Shown: in pieces, positions 47,273-59,900 of the stretch
Layout: the number at the start of each line of letters is the position of its first letter
Position numbering within the stretch: the stretch's first letter is position 1
Origin: Diphasiastrum complanatum
Taxonomy: Eukaryota > Streptophyta > Lycopodiopsida > Lycopodiales > Lycopodiaceae
Reading direction: 5' to 3'
NCBI GenBank assembly: GCA_029204225.1
Contig: CM055102.1
Location: 193,501-257,500 of the forward strand
Length of the DNA: 64,000 nucleotides
Position numbers and translations under genes: made by a program
Notes under the pieces: generated by a model
The model's input: only the letters and a program-made list of their open reading frames with translations
The model's database searches: none
Told to the model about the DNA's origin: nothing

Positions 47273-50200
47273 ATGGCTTCAATAAGCAATATACAATCAA
47301 AGATCTATACAATCCTCAGCTCTTCAGGATCTAACTTCCTAGCATGGAAGATTAAGACCTATCTTATCCTAAAGAGAGAAGAATTATTTTCCTGGGTAGA
47401 TGACACCGAGGAGATGCCTACAATTACAAGCAAGGAGTCACACGAATGGAGAGAGAAGAATGACAAGGTAGTAGCCGTGTTGTCATCATCCATCGAAGAT
47501 AGCCTAACACTTGACCTGGCTATACTCTCTAAGACAAGAGAGATGTGGGATATTTTACTCACAAGATTTCAAACAAAATCACACAATCAGATCATGCTTT
47601 TTAAAGATTAGCTGACAAACCTGCAATGGGATGGCAAAGACCTCACCTCCTTTATCAGAAAGATGAAGGATCTGTTCCTTTCATTACACAATTCCGAAAT
47701 AGAGAATGCAGTATCAACAGAGAAGCAACTTACCTACTTGTTAAGAGCTTTACCATGATCCTTTTAGACAACCCAAACGCTGCTAGCAAAGGATCCAGCT
47801 ATGACATTCGAAAAGGCAGTGATCGAGATTCGAGAAGAAGTCGAAGCTCTAGAACACATTGATCACAATGATACTTATGACCAAGCTCTCTACAGCAACA
47901 AAAAGAAGATGAAGAAGCAATTCAAGCCTAAGAGGGAGTTAGACCGAAAGCATGACCGAGACCAGCAATCAGAAGAAGCCAACAAAGGCAAATGGAAGAA
48001 CAAAGAAAAGCCGAAACAACAGAGTGGAGACAAGAAGATATGCGTGGAATGCAAATGCGAAGGACATACTGTCGATTCGTGTTGGCTAAATCCGAAGAGT
48101 GTATCCACTGTCACAAGAAGGGTCATGCAACCATGGACTGCCACCAAAACCCAAGAAACAAACAAGCTCAAGGCAGACGAGAGAACAATAATAGTTCGTC
48201 CTACATTGAAGAGCCAGAAAGCTCGAAGATGGGCGAAGAAAGATCGAATCATGGAAATTCGACTGCCTACATTTGTGCAGTAACGACACCTGACACATAG
48301 GAGGTAATCCTTGATTCAGGAGCTACCTCACACTTCGTTACATCAAGACGGATAATGTATGATTTTTGGAGTGCACATCCATCAAGATTTATCATTCTTG
48401 GAGACGGATCAAAACGTCAAGTGAATGGTATTGGTTCGCTATGGCTCAACACAAACGACAGAGACAGACGACTCGCAGATGTTGTGTCCATGCCTACACT
48501 ACATCAGGACTTTCTATCAATGGCAAGAATAGCTGATGCAAGGATGCATGTAACGTTCTCAGACGAAGCATGCAATGTTGTTGATACAAGCACCAATACA
48601 CTAATTACACAAGGTAGAAGAAAAGACAACCTGTATCACTTGAAGGTACGCCTACCTACCAAACAAGTACATCAAACCCATCATGATTCGTTAGATACTC
48701 TATTTCACAGGAGACTATGTCATATGAACTCAATAACACTGTATCAAACAAGCCATCATGGAGCAATCATAGGGGTGAGCATCTCGAATGCAACCGGTTC
48801 GATGACCTGTGATGCATGTATAAAAGGTAAGATGTCACGTACTCCTTTTGTCAAGGACTCCTACAGAACGACAAAGATTCTAGAGCTAGTACATTCAGAA
48901 AACTATGGATCTTTCAACGTGATCTCAATAGGACGCTCGAAATACTATATCACTTTTATTGATGATTACAATAAGTTTGTCAGACTCTACTTCATTCACA
49001 ATAAATTAAATGCATTTGACAAATTCACAAAGTATGTGAACTGGACAGAAAGATGCACATGAAACAAGGTGAAGTTTAGGGTGGAAAATAAATCTCAAAC
49101 CAATTCATTGATTTCTGCAATGATCGAGGAATCATTCGTAGAAGGACAGCAGGGCCTATTCACCGCAACACAATGGTGTTGCAGAAAGAAAGAACATGAC
49201 TCTTATGGAAGCTGCTAGGTGCATGATGGCCTATTCGAAGGCTCCAAGAGTGCTGTGGGCTAAAGCAGTAGCTACAGCTGCTTACATTCAGAACATGACA
49301 GGACAATCTAGTGTTCCTCATACAACACCACACGAATAATGGTGGGGTAAAAAAATCCAACCTGACTCATATTCGAACCTTTGGCTATGCACATGTTTCT
49401 GACAAGCTTCGAAAGAAACTTGATGAAAAAGTAGAACAAGGATATCTTGTAGGATATGACAATCATTTGTCATACTACAGAATCTATATGCTAGAGACAA
49501 ACATAGTGAAGACAATCAGAGACATCAAATTCGATGAGAGCAGAACAATGGCCAACAATGATCCTATCAATTATGAAATTCTTGGAAGACAATACTATGA
49601 TCTACCACCCGCGATAGAGGGAGCAGAGGATGAACACTCAGACGAAGATGTTCGAGTCGCACCTCAGTCAAGCGACGAATTAGACGAAGAAAGATTCGCA
49701 TGCCAGCCAGAAGATCAACAAGAGAATGAAGAGCGCCAACAAGATTTGTGCCAAGCAGCTCAGCTTCTACATTAGAGGAGTTTTGTGAATACATTGGAGA
49801 ACCACAAACATTCGAAGAAGCAATTGAATGTCCAGACAAGGACAAATGGATCCAAGCCATGAATGAGGAGATGGAATCTATGCAGACATTGCAGCCATTA
49901 CCAGATAAGCGAAAGACTGTACAATGCAAGTGGGTATACAAGCTGAAGTATGGATCGAATGGAAATATTTCAAAGTATAAAGCCAGACTTGTAGCGAAGG
50001 ATTTTTCTTAGAGATATGGTATCGACTATGTTGATACCTTCTTTCCAGTTGTAAAATATTTGTTCCTACGCCTACTGTTTGCATATGCAGCCACTTATGA
50101 TCTCAAGATTCACATCGTGGACGAAAAAACAGCGTTCTTGCATGGTGAGCTAGACAAAGAAGTCTACATGGATCAACCTCCAGGCTACATTTCGAACTCA

Positions 50201-51295
50201 CTTGCTACTTATGCATGCAGAATGTATAGGAGTATCTACGGTCTGAAGCAATCAACACGACAATGGTATAAGAACAAAAATCAAGCCCTGAAATCCTTAA
50301 CAAGCCACTAGTAGTTGATTCCAATGTTTATGTAAGAATTATAGATGGGAAGATCATCATTGTAGCTGTATATGTGGACAACACCCTGATACTCTGCAAA
50401 AGTGAAGAACTCATTGCTGAGGTGAAGTACGACATCTCGAAATATTTTGAGATTGCAGACCTAGGAGAAGCCAGATGTTATCTTGGCTTATAGATTGACA
50501 GAGACTATGACGAAGGAAAATTGTACCTTCATCAGTCCAGATATACCCAAAAAATCCTAGAAGATTTCAGGATGATGAATTGCAAAGGAGCAAATACTCC
50601 AATGCTTGCAAGAACAATCCTGACGAATGAAGATTGTTCGCAGACTAAAGAAGAAAGATAATTGATGGAGCATACGCCATACAGGAAGCTGATCAGATCA
50701 TTGATGTATTTGCAGATAACACATGCCCTGACATTTCTTATGTCGTGTTCAAGATGAGCCAATTCAGTACGGATCCAGGCTCGACTCATTGGAAGATCGT
50801 GAAATGAATCTTGCAATACCTTCAATTTACAAAGGATTTTGGATTGTTCTATTCTCGTAATGCAAGTTTCCAGATGCTTTCCTATAGTGATGCTAGCTGG
50901 GCATCTCTCAAGGATGACTGCAAAAGTGTCTCAGGAGGATGTACCATCGCATCAGGAGCAACAATTCTCTAGGTCAGCAAAAAATAGACCATCGTGGCTT
51001 AGTCATCCTGTGAAGCAGAATATGTAGCAACAACAAAGATGGCCAATAAAATCACTTGGATCAAACAGTTCCTTGACGAACTAGGCAAAACGAGAAATGA
51101 ACTTCTGATTTTGCAGATGGATAATACATCCGCAATACACCTGACAAAGGATCCCGTGTTTCACTCAAGGACGAAACACATTGCAATCAAGTACCACTTG
51201 ATAAGGGATCTGATAAAAAAGAAGAAGCTGTAGACTACTTTCATTGGAATGAAGGAGATGGTTGCTGACATTCTCACAAAGGCCTTAGGCAAAGG
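47273..51295 (+). pseudogene. Copia gag-pol polyprotein, multiply interrupted
   Basis: Gag starts at ATG 47,273 (SGSNFLAWKIKTYLIL, WREKNDKVVAVLSSSIED) with a stop at 47,609 and frame breaks. Two zinc knuckles follow in different frames: CVECKCEGHTVDSC (about 48,041) and CIHCHKKGHATMDC (about 48,100). The protease VILDSGATSHFV is at about 48,307. The integrase zinc region is HRRLCHMNSITLY ... CDACIKGK (about 48,710-48,830), and the core reads LVHSENYGSF, so the usual catalytic aspartate is glutamate, then FIDDYNKFVRLYF. RT starts near 49,830 ([20 protein letters not shown] and a stop). Its catalytic box at about 50,371 reads YVDN instead of YVDD. RNase H ends with DILTKALGKGMFKRQRS at about 51,270. 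Confidence 0.88.
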
Positions 51296-51357
51296 TATGT
51301 TCAAGAGACAAAGGAGCATTCTTGGAGTCATCAAGCTATCACACTTTGAGAGGGAGC

Positions 51358-52273
51358 TGAAGAAACAAAATGTTTCTGGTACCAAAGCTCTACTAAGTTT
51401 CAACTCCCAATCTGACTAAAAGACACGAAAGAAAAATATTCGTGAACAGCACGACCAACAGGAAAAGGTCAAATGACTCGAAGCGATACGAAAATGTTCG
51501 CGACACGAAACCCTTCGTGCTTCAAAGGACCAAAAAAACCAAACAAGTACTATGAAGTACAAATCCTTGATATGATATGGTGACGTCAGCAGAAGAGTGT
51601 TAGGACATGCCTAATCTGTCACTCTTGTAATCCATGATTAGTTATAGATGGTTTAACCTATCTGGAATATTGCTTTGAGCATATACAATTGCTAGATGCA
51701 TCAAACAAATACAAATAAGAAAAATACAAAATACAGAATAGAAGTCCGCCAGTGAGCGAGACAATTTTGTAAGCAGGATCCACAGAGATCCAAGAAGTCC
51801 GCTAGTAAGCGAGACATTGTTTGTGGGAGAACACCACTTCTCTCATGCCAATGGGCTGTGTGGGTCTATCACACAGTGCTTGAAACCAAGAGGATCAATA
51901 TATGATGATGTAGCTGTTATGCACATATCATTCTAAATTTTGTCTGATCTCGAATGAATTATTGTCTGCTATTGTTCGTGTATCTCATTTACTTCTTTTA
52001 TCTATTCCGCACATTGGTTCAATCTTGTTGAATTGATTTAAAACGTAGGTCAGCAGTGTTTGTCTACATTCTGGAGGATTGTAGGAATGATATAGCAGGC
52101 ATGACCAGCAATCATATCCGAACTCCATCCGAATTGATTTCGTTTGCGATTGTTTTTCGCTTCGCGTTTTGTTTCACTTCGTGATTATTTCGCTTCGGCA
52201 ATATCAAAGCTTGTTTAAGTTTCGTTTCGTTTTGTTTCGTTTTAGAGCCTGATTGATTGTTTTTTTCCCATCA
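51358..52273 (+). repeat. 3' LTR of the complete Copia
   Basis: This 916-bp LTR runs from TGAAGAAACAAAATGTTTCTGG to TTTCCCATCA, preceded by a purine tract (TTTGAGAGGGAGC) and followed by TGAGT. It shows the empty state of the site that carries the foldback element in the 5' LTR. Confidence 0.92.
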
Positions 52274-52278
52274 TGAGT

Positions 52279-52584
52279 AACATATGCGGATTTTGGAGGA
52301 ATCTGCCAAATATTAACATATGTGTTTATGTACTGTGTCATAGTGAGATTTTTCTCATATGTGCACGATTAATCTTGTTTGAAGGGAAAGCCATGGAACA
52401 ACCATCATTTTCAGAATTGAGTTTTCAAGCAATGCAATGAGGATCTAGCTGAGCTCCTCCATTGCTATCTAGGCTACCCAATCACTGAAGGCAGGTGTCT
52501 ATCTAAGTCACGGACCTACTATTGGTCGCAATTCAAAAAGCTACGTTGTCATATAACTGTACTCCATCGCTGATCAACTGAGCT
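52279..52584. other. Flank of the Copia, continuation of the interrupted LTR
   Basis: This continues the sequence cut at 45,522. No coding region is recognised and the LTR end is not located. Confidence 0.4.
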
Positions 52585-53226
52585 ATGTTGCTCAACCATT
52601 GTTCTAGCAACTTCTATGCAGTCAACTTTCTCTCTATCAGTGAGTTGTATGCAGATGTTAGCAGATCGCCAATTTTTGATGTAAAGCCTGTTGCAGAGAG
52701 AATCTTTGAAGCCAAAATCAATGATGTATTTCACTATGGATATACAATCGAGACATCTATTGAGGGAAAGGTTTTCCGCAGATTGCTTTTCTCTTATGAA
52801 CCAGAATTTTTGCATGTTGCACATTTATTTTTGACAAGGAAGAAGCTTGCAGCAGAACAGACCGCATCAAAATCACAAAGTACTACAAATGAGAATTCAC
52901 TTTTTGTTGAGTAGGCTGACAGGCAAGTTTTTTTTTCATTATCTGTTGAAACCTGTTATTTGAGCTCAGTGGAGCAAGGCCACTCTAAACCATTAGAGAT
53001 TGTTCCACATAGCAATATCAATACGAGCTGGAACAAGGGCTACTCACCAGCCTTTCAGCTCAAAACTTTTGAAGGAAGAGAACTTCATGCTCCTCATCGC
53101 CATACCACCAGCAGGATTGCTGCCCAAACTCACAACTATGAACAAATTTCTCATCATTTGATGATGGCTCGACCTAACACTATCAACACTTCATCGTTCG
53201 CTGCTCCAGCAATGCATAATGACTGA
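52585..53226 (+). other. Two unidentified protein-like open frames, possibly exons of one gene
   Basis: 52,585-52,914 reads SPIFDVKPVAERIFEAKIND and then GYTIETSIEGKVFRRLLFSYEP, which looks like a folded domain rather than random translation. 52,960-53,226 is serine-, asparagine- and histidine-rich and ends in a stop. Between them lies a short T-rich stretch with a possible donor (GCAAGT near 52,922). I do not recognise the family. It could be the 3' end of a host gene, a gene fragment carried by a transposon, or a pseudogene. No promoter or start context is evident. Confidence 0.35.
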
Positions 53227-55099
53227 GCCATAATTTTTTGGAGTACACTATTTGCAATGGGTCTGAACCACCATCATTGCTAGAAGAGAGATTTCGGCTT
53301 ACCTGTCTAAAAGTTCATACCAACATAATGTCAATCGGTGAAAGCAAGACAAACTGCAAACGGGAAGCCACATTCATGACTAGACACCTCTTGCGATAAG
53401 CTATTTTTTCTCAATCACACTTCAGGTAATGTTTCTCCTCAAAATTGCTATCTGTACAATGAATGTAATCTCAATGGAATGCTTACGATGTTACGTGTGC
53501 ATGCTTTCAATTATGCATGATGAAGCACTGCTAACAGGTTAGACTAAAGGATGAAGGTATGTAAAGTGATGCATGAAGGGTTGGTAACTGCAAGAAAATA
53601 TGATAATGACAATTTGGCTATCCTAGCTTGTATGGGCCTTTGATGTTTAGAAACATGTACTTGTTATTTCATATCCACTTGAGTTAACAAGCGTGTAGCT
53701 TTGCCGAAGTATGTAGAATGTGATGATATGCATGTTAAATACGCCACTTTGGTTAAGTCTCACTAGTCACACCCACTATTGGAAATGTCTAGCGAAACAC
53801 CTAGACTGACGGATGGCGAAATACTATTGCTCATCAAACAGAGCGGTATGTATAACTTGCACCCCACAGACACAGAGCATAGAATCAACGAGCGAATATT
53901 GTATAGGCCCTAAAGAAATATATATTCATCAAATGAGGACCTATAAGTCACACCCTAGTAGTGCAAAACCACCCTAGAGGGCATGATGCCAAACACATAA
54001 GATTAAGGGTAGTCTCTAAGGGAAATGCTCTGATAAAAAAATCACAAAAAACAAAAATGGACAGTTACGTATGAGTAGAGTTGAGTATCAACTCCTGCCG
54101 TCACTCGGCGATGTGTGCCAAATGTATAGAAGAGGAATATTATGATACCACTTCTACACCCCAGAATTTCATCATAACCTACTTCTCGGTGATAGTTTGA
54201 TTAGGGTCCAGCATTGTGGGGAACATAGTTATCTAGTGGTATACGAGCTTGTGATTGACGGGTATTGGCATCTGACAGATTCTACCTCCACTCGATATGC
54301 AGAAATAACACAAGCTCTTACACAAACCCCAATCTTTGAGCCACCAGTACACTCATTTGTAACATCTAACAGTGACAGCGGAATTCTAGTGAATGATCCT
54401 AGAAGAGTATGGTTTCAACACCCTGAATTGGTTTTAGAAACTCCTAGTGAAAATCTTGCCAATAATTTTATTACTAGCTCCCATATGCAAGTACGGACGA
54501 TCTAAGAATCAGAGTCTGTACCTAGAAACCAAGTAAAGACAACAACCTCTCCTTGCAATCATACTTCTGAGAGCCTGAAAACTCTCATTGATTGGAGAGT
54601 ATGGGGTGACTAGGACAAGCCCCAGGGTTGGAGACGTCAATTGACCCAAGTCATTCACGTAAGGGCAGTGTGGCCCCTTTCCCTCGTTGAGGCTTTTTGG
54701 CAGGATCAACCCCCTGTCGGAAAAATCCCTAACATTGGTGAACCTGACATGAGACTTGTTGGATGCAACCTTCTGATATGAACTAGAGATAAGTATGGCT
54801 TCATCTTTTGATCTTGATTGTGTGGATTACCAATACTTCAACTATAATCGATCCTTATGACTTTTTCATTGTGTGAAACAGTTACTACTGATATCCATGA
54901 GGTCTTAGTATTGTATGGCTTGAATAGAACCCTTCATGATGAATGACCACCGGACTCTTCCAGAATACCAACATAGGTCCTCCATTGCGACAACGAGTTG
55001 ACAAGGTGACACTCTCACCAAAATATTCCCTCAGAAGCAGGACTTCGATTACCACTAGAAGCTTATTCAAGACATTGGGATCTCTTACAACCACAACAA
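53227..55099. other. Mostly non-coding, one unidentified open frame
   Basis: A 102-codon plus-strand frame (54,197-54,505) contains GYWHLTDSTSTRYAEI and NDPRRVWFQHPELVLETPSE. It is of no family I recognise. The rest shows no coding signal, apart from weakly Copia-like sequence leading into the RNase H fragment after 54,930. Confidence 0.35.
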
Positions 55100-55405
55100 A
55101 AGAGGCTACTCTTGGAGCTAAAGTGTTATGGAGATGAAGACCTTCCAATTATCAAGAATGATAACATCTCGGCTCAGGCCCTTGCAAACAATCATGTGTT
55201 TCATGCAAGGAGCAAACACATCAAGGTAGCTCATCATTTTGTAAGAGAAAAAGTTATTGGGAGAGAGATCTTATTGGAGCATGTTGGATTTTCAAATTGT
55301 GTTGCAGGTCTTCTCACCAAGCCATTGTTCAAGAATGCTTTTATCAAGATGAGGTCTAACCTTGGCCTAATTTCAAATATGCAGATATTGTTTTGTCATT
55401 TTTAA
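55100..55405 (+). pseudogene. Copia RNase H C-terminal fragment
   Basis: It reads IKNDNISAQALANNHVFHAR, then SKHIKVAHHFVREKV and VAGLLTKPLFKNAF, the end of a Copia RNase H. The central LLTK replaces the usual IFTK. It stops at 55,403-55,405. Confidence 0.8.
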
Positions 55406-56021
55406 GACATGATTGGTATTAAAAATAAATGAGACAGAGCGTTAGCTGGCGGGCTCTTGGAAAGCATGGATATGCTCAAGAGTTTCGATAATGGTACCTT
55501 ACCTATGATAGGTTCAGGTATCGGTATGGCATGGATTTGCCCCCATATCTAAGTACCTATCCATGTTATCTCCTGTTTGCGAACTTCAACCTATCCAACA
55601 CAGTTATTTTTCCAAGTACATATGCTTTAATTCTAGAAATTGATGTGGACCGGTACAATAAAACTGATCAGAATGGTGGAATGCCCTGATACGATAATGA
55701 TATGGGATGACCTATCGTTATTAATCATGTTAAATAGGGAAGAACATCAAATACTTTAAGTTGTTCAGCTGCTAAACTTATTTTGTACATGGATAACAAC
55801 TGACATTCAGCGTTGACACATGTCTTCCTCACTGTGCTAACTTGTCCAGTTTTGTGTGGTGGGATGGTGGCATGTACTAGCTGGATGTCTTGAAATATGT
55901 TTCGCTTTACGGTGTTTTTTTTTAAGTACTGTATGCTTTCAGCTATATTTTACCTTGTTGGTTTATGAATAAAGGTTTCAAAAGGTTTGGTCTTGCTTTT
56001 GCCAGAGGAGTTTTGTTTCGT

Positions 56022-56063
<42 letters not shown>

Positions 56064-56724
56064 CGAAGATCGATGTTCCAATCTCGGGAGGAGTGATGGC
56101 TAGGACATAGATACTGAGCTCTAAGTTTATAGAGGGGTAGGTGCCAGCGTAAGGGGGTGGAAGGAGGCTTTCAAATCGATGGAGGAACAATCTAGTCTTT
56201 CGTAGGCACAAACTTGAGATCTGTGTGAGAGTAGACGCCGGATGCAAGAATGGTTATACTCCAACATACGACAACAAACGTCTTCAAAATAGGAAGAAAC
56301 GTGATGTTAAACAAAGAAATTACAAAGGACAAAACACAATAAATCCCTGGCCACTTGTCAAGGTCTTAATAATGACTACACATAGCCATATAAAATGTTA
56401 CAACGTCGTGATCTTTTATTGTTAAAGGAGGGGAGGGCCTTGTGTTGGATTGAAATTTTATAAAAGCGAGAATGAAGGTTTGAAAGCGTCCCTCCTATGC
56501 TGTGACGTTGTGCAGCTGCAAGTGAGCTTTCTTTGTACGGCCCAAAGCGGGCCACGGGACATCCTAAGCATCTCCTCCAACCATCAAAGATAGTAGGTAG
56601 GCCCAACCCACACACACACACACACCGACACAAACAACAAAAAAAATAAACGGAGGAGGACCTCCGCTTCCCTCGCTCGCTCGTTGATACAGCAAAAGCA
56701 ATCAATCACTCAATCGATCCACTG

Positions 56725-56727
<3 letters not shown>
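55406..56727. other. LTR-like and BASS promoter region
   Basis: 55,406 to about 56,000 ends with GAATAAAGG near 55,967 and may be the LTR of the preceding Copia. A pure CT run lies at about 56,024-56,058. A short CA run is at about 56,609-56,628. The rest, up to the GA repeat at 56,728, should contain the BASS promoter; I see no clear TATA box. Confidence 0.4.
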
Positions 56728-56761
<34 letters not shown>

Positions 56762-56768
56762 GAGAGAG
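56728..56768 (+). repeat. (GA)n repeat in the BASS 5' leader
   Basis: A GA run of about 40 bp lies 170 bp upstream of the BASS start codon. Similar sense-strand GA-rich stretches precede the TauD gene and cpSRP54. Confidence 0.8.
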
Positions 56769-56939
56769 TATGCCTACGGAGCTTCATTTCAACCTTGCAT
56801 TGGTGTTGATTGAGAGGTGAGGAAGGTGATGATTTCCTAGAAAGCTGAAAGAAGCAGATGTGAAGGCGCTTTACAGCTTTGGGCGTTTCTATAGCGGGAG
56901 CTGCAGCTTGTGTTATTGTGCTTAGCTTCCCTGCCAGTG

Positions 56940-59900
56940 ATGGTGCTTCATATATGGCAAGGGGTTACAGCCAATTCACCTGCCACCATCACCCACAACC
57001 CTTGCACTTCTATTTTCAGCTCCTCTCTGCCCACGACGCTTCCCAAACCGATATCTCTTCTTGCTACCGCTTCCAAAACAGCATTCAATAGCAAAAAAGG
57101 CCACCTTTCCCTTCTTGTTCACACACGACTATTGCAAAGACACCTGATTCTCACTAGAAACCTCTGCAGGGATACAGGCCTTTCCCCAGAAACTATTTTG
57201 TGTTCAGCTCTTTCTCGTCCATCTTTCTTTTCAACAAGCCGCTCTGTCAACTGCATCCATCATGTCCGAGCGGCATTTAGAGGCAAGGCCCATGATAAGG
57301 GCAGAGTTGGCATTTACACAAGAGAAGGCAACATTTCCTTAGCCTCATTTGGCTTGAAGTTGAAGAGAGATAGGCAGGGGCAAAACATCGACATTACAAA
57401 GTCTTTGTCAATGATGCTACCCTACATTGTGGTGGCCACAGCGGTTATTGCTCTGTCAAATCCTGCTTCTTTTTCCTGGTCGGTATTCCCATCTTCTTTG
57501 CGTTGTCCTTTGTAATACTTGCCATGGTAGTACCCTAAAAATTTATTGTTACCATTGTTCTTCGAGATTGCTTAAAGAAGGTGATAAACATGGGTTTGAA
57601 GACTTAGAAGTCAATGCCAGGGGATAAAATGATGGATGCAATAACGTGGGGCATATTACTGTAACAATGAAGAATGCTACAGGTTTGCAAAAAGTATGAA
57701 ATGGAAAATCTGATAATAATTTTTGATACAAAAATGTCATCGATTTCCGATACAAAATTGCATTCCTTTAAAATTTTGTTCCGCTCACAAAGTGGAGCAA
57801 TCAAATTATACTTTAGATTTTACATAATTAGACGAGTCAGCCAAAATATCCAACAGGAAGCCCCTCTTAGTTTTAGGTTCTTTTAAATGGCTTGTCCTCC
57901 AAGCATTTAGCATTTGTGACATTAGCTTGACCAGTCTAGCTTTTGAACATAGCTAGACTTCTGAGACGTGGGTTAAGTGAATTCAAATATTATCAATCTC
58001 CTAATAGGTTTCCTAATTCACTGTAAGGTGCTCCCAGTTAGTGATGGACTGAAGCGATTGTGTGAAGGCATTCAGCTGCTGAATTTGTTTATGAATTGCA
58101 GAGTCTGGCATTAATGGAAAACAAAATTTAGATGTACTTTATTCTTTTTAAAGTGTGGTGTCCTGTATTTGAAGGAGGTTGCTTTAAAATGAGGCCTTGT
58201 TTTCCAAGGGAATCATTCTCACATTTCTTGATGTTGCCTTACAGGGTGAGGAAAGATTTGTATGCACCTCTGCTGGGAGGGATCATGCTTTCAATTGGAA
58301 TACAGCTTTCTATAGCTGATTTTGCGATTGTATTTCAAACGTAAGTATCCTAAGGATCAGTTTGAGTTCTGTTCTTAGAAAGTCTGAAGTTATGAATGCT
58401 CTTCCTCCTTTTGTGGAGAAAGCCAGTGGTTGCTTGGAAATTTGTTAAAACTATAGGGAAAAAAACCTTCAAATATGCTGATATGAGTTGGAACCTCTAG
58501 GGGCAGATACATCTATCCCATAGTTGCACCCCCCCGTTCTAGAATCGCTGTAAAAAAAACAGCGATTTGCCCAGAATCGGTGTTTTTTTTCTTAGAGAAA
58601 AAAAAACCAGGCAATATGGGTATCAGTAGAGAGAGAAAAAAACAGACGATTATGATTACAGTAGTTTCAGGTCTAATTTCAGTAGTTTCAGAAAAAAAAA
58701 TTGGACCTGAAATGAACCTGAAAATGTTCATTTCAGGTCCAAGAAAATTTCTGAAAAGAAAAAAAAGAATAATTTTTTTTTCTGGCGATTCTGGGCAGCG
58801 AATCGCGAATTGCGAATCACTATACCCCCAGAATCGCTAGTTGCCCGTTCCGGAACCTGACCAAAAAATAGTTTTAATAAAACGTACTTTTTTAACAAAG
58901 AAAACCAGCGATACTAAGTGGAGATCTGATGGGTTGATAACAGTAGACACCATCCAGACATGCGCGATTGAGACAACCATCCAGTTCCGTGCTCTCTTTG
59001 TTGTAGAATCATCAATTTATTGACACTTATTGCTACTTTCAGATGTTCTTTCAGATGTGCAACAAGCAGCCAGTGGCAATTCTTCTGCTTGCACTTATTG
59101 CGATTGAGACAACCATCCAGTTCCATGCTTTCTTTGTTGTAGAATCATCAGTTTATTGACACTTATTGCTACTTTCAGATGTTCTTTCAGATGTGCAACA
59201 ACCAGCCAGCTTCAATTCTTCTACTTGCTGCCTCTTTCTTTATAGTTTAAAAAAAAAAGTGTTCCGACCCAGTATGTTTCGGAACGTACTGGACGATCAT
59301 ACAGTACGTTCCGACCCAAAAGGGTCAGAACGGGTTTCTAAGGCTGCAACTATGAGATTCTATCCTTTCCTCACCTTTTTTGAAAGAGGCTTTTCTAAAT
59401 GCACTAAATTTCTTCATCCTTCAACTAATGCATGCTTGCTAATATCTATAACCGTGGTTACTAGCAAACCATAGTTGCACCCCCCGTTCTAGAATTGCTG
59501 TAAAGAAAAACAGTGATTTGCCCAGAATCGCTGTTTTTGCAATATGGGTATCAGTAGAGAGAGAATAAACAGACGATTACGATTACAGTGGTTTCAGGTC
59601 TAATTTCAGTAGTTTTAGAAAAAAAATTTGGACCTGAAATGAACCTGAAAATGTTCATTTCAGGTCCAAATTTTTTTCTGAAAAGTAAAAAAAAGGTAAA
59701 AAAAAAATTCTGGTGATTCTGGGCAGTGAATCGCGATTCTGAGAATTGTGATTCGCTATACCCCCAGAATCAGATTTGCTGCAACTATGTAGCAAACTAA
59801 GCAAACGTTGCAAATATGCACATGCAAATGTTTGCATGACCGTAAGAGGGGAAATGTTTGCAAAAATTGTACTAAAAAACCTTAATTTTTTGGAATTATT

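Larger units (their letters stand above)
45523..52273 (+). mobile_element. Complete but inactive Ty1/Copia retrotransposon
   Basis: The element runs from TGAAGAAAC to CCCATCA and is flanked by an exact 5-bp duplication, TGAGT (45,518-45,522 and 52,274-52,278). Its parts are a 5' LTR of 1,637 bp (enlarged by an 805-bp foldback insertion and lacking about 60 bp), a tRNA-Met primer site at 47,161, gag, protease, integrase, RT, RNase H, a polypurine tract just before 51,358 and a 916-bp 3' LTR. The internal stops and a changed catalytic residue make it non-autonomous. It sits inside another LTR. Confidence 0.93.

Noticed and set aside
57479..57515. Exon 1 of BASS extending to the stop at 57,515 or using a donor at 57,483
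   Set aside because: Only the donor after 57,478 (GTCGGT) keeps phase with exon 2 and gives the conserved W-V-x-K-x-x-Y segment.
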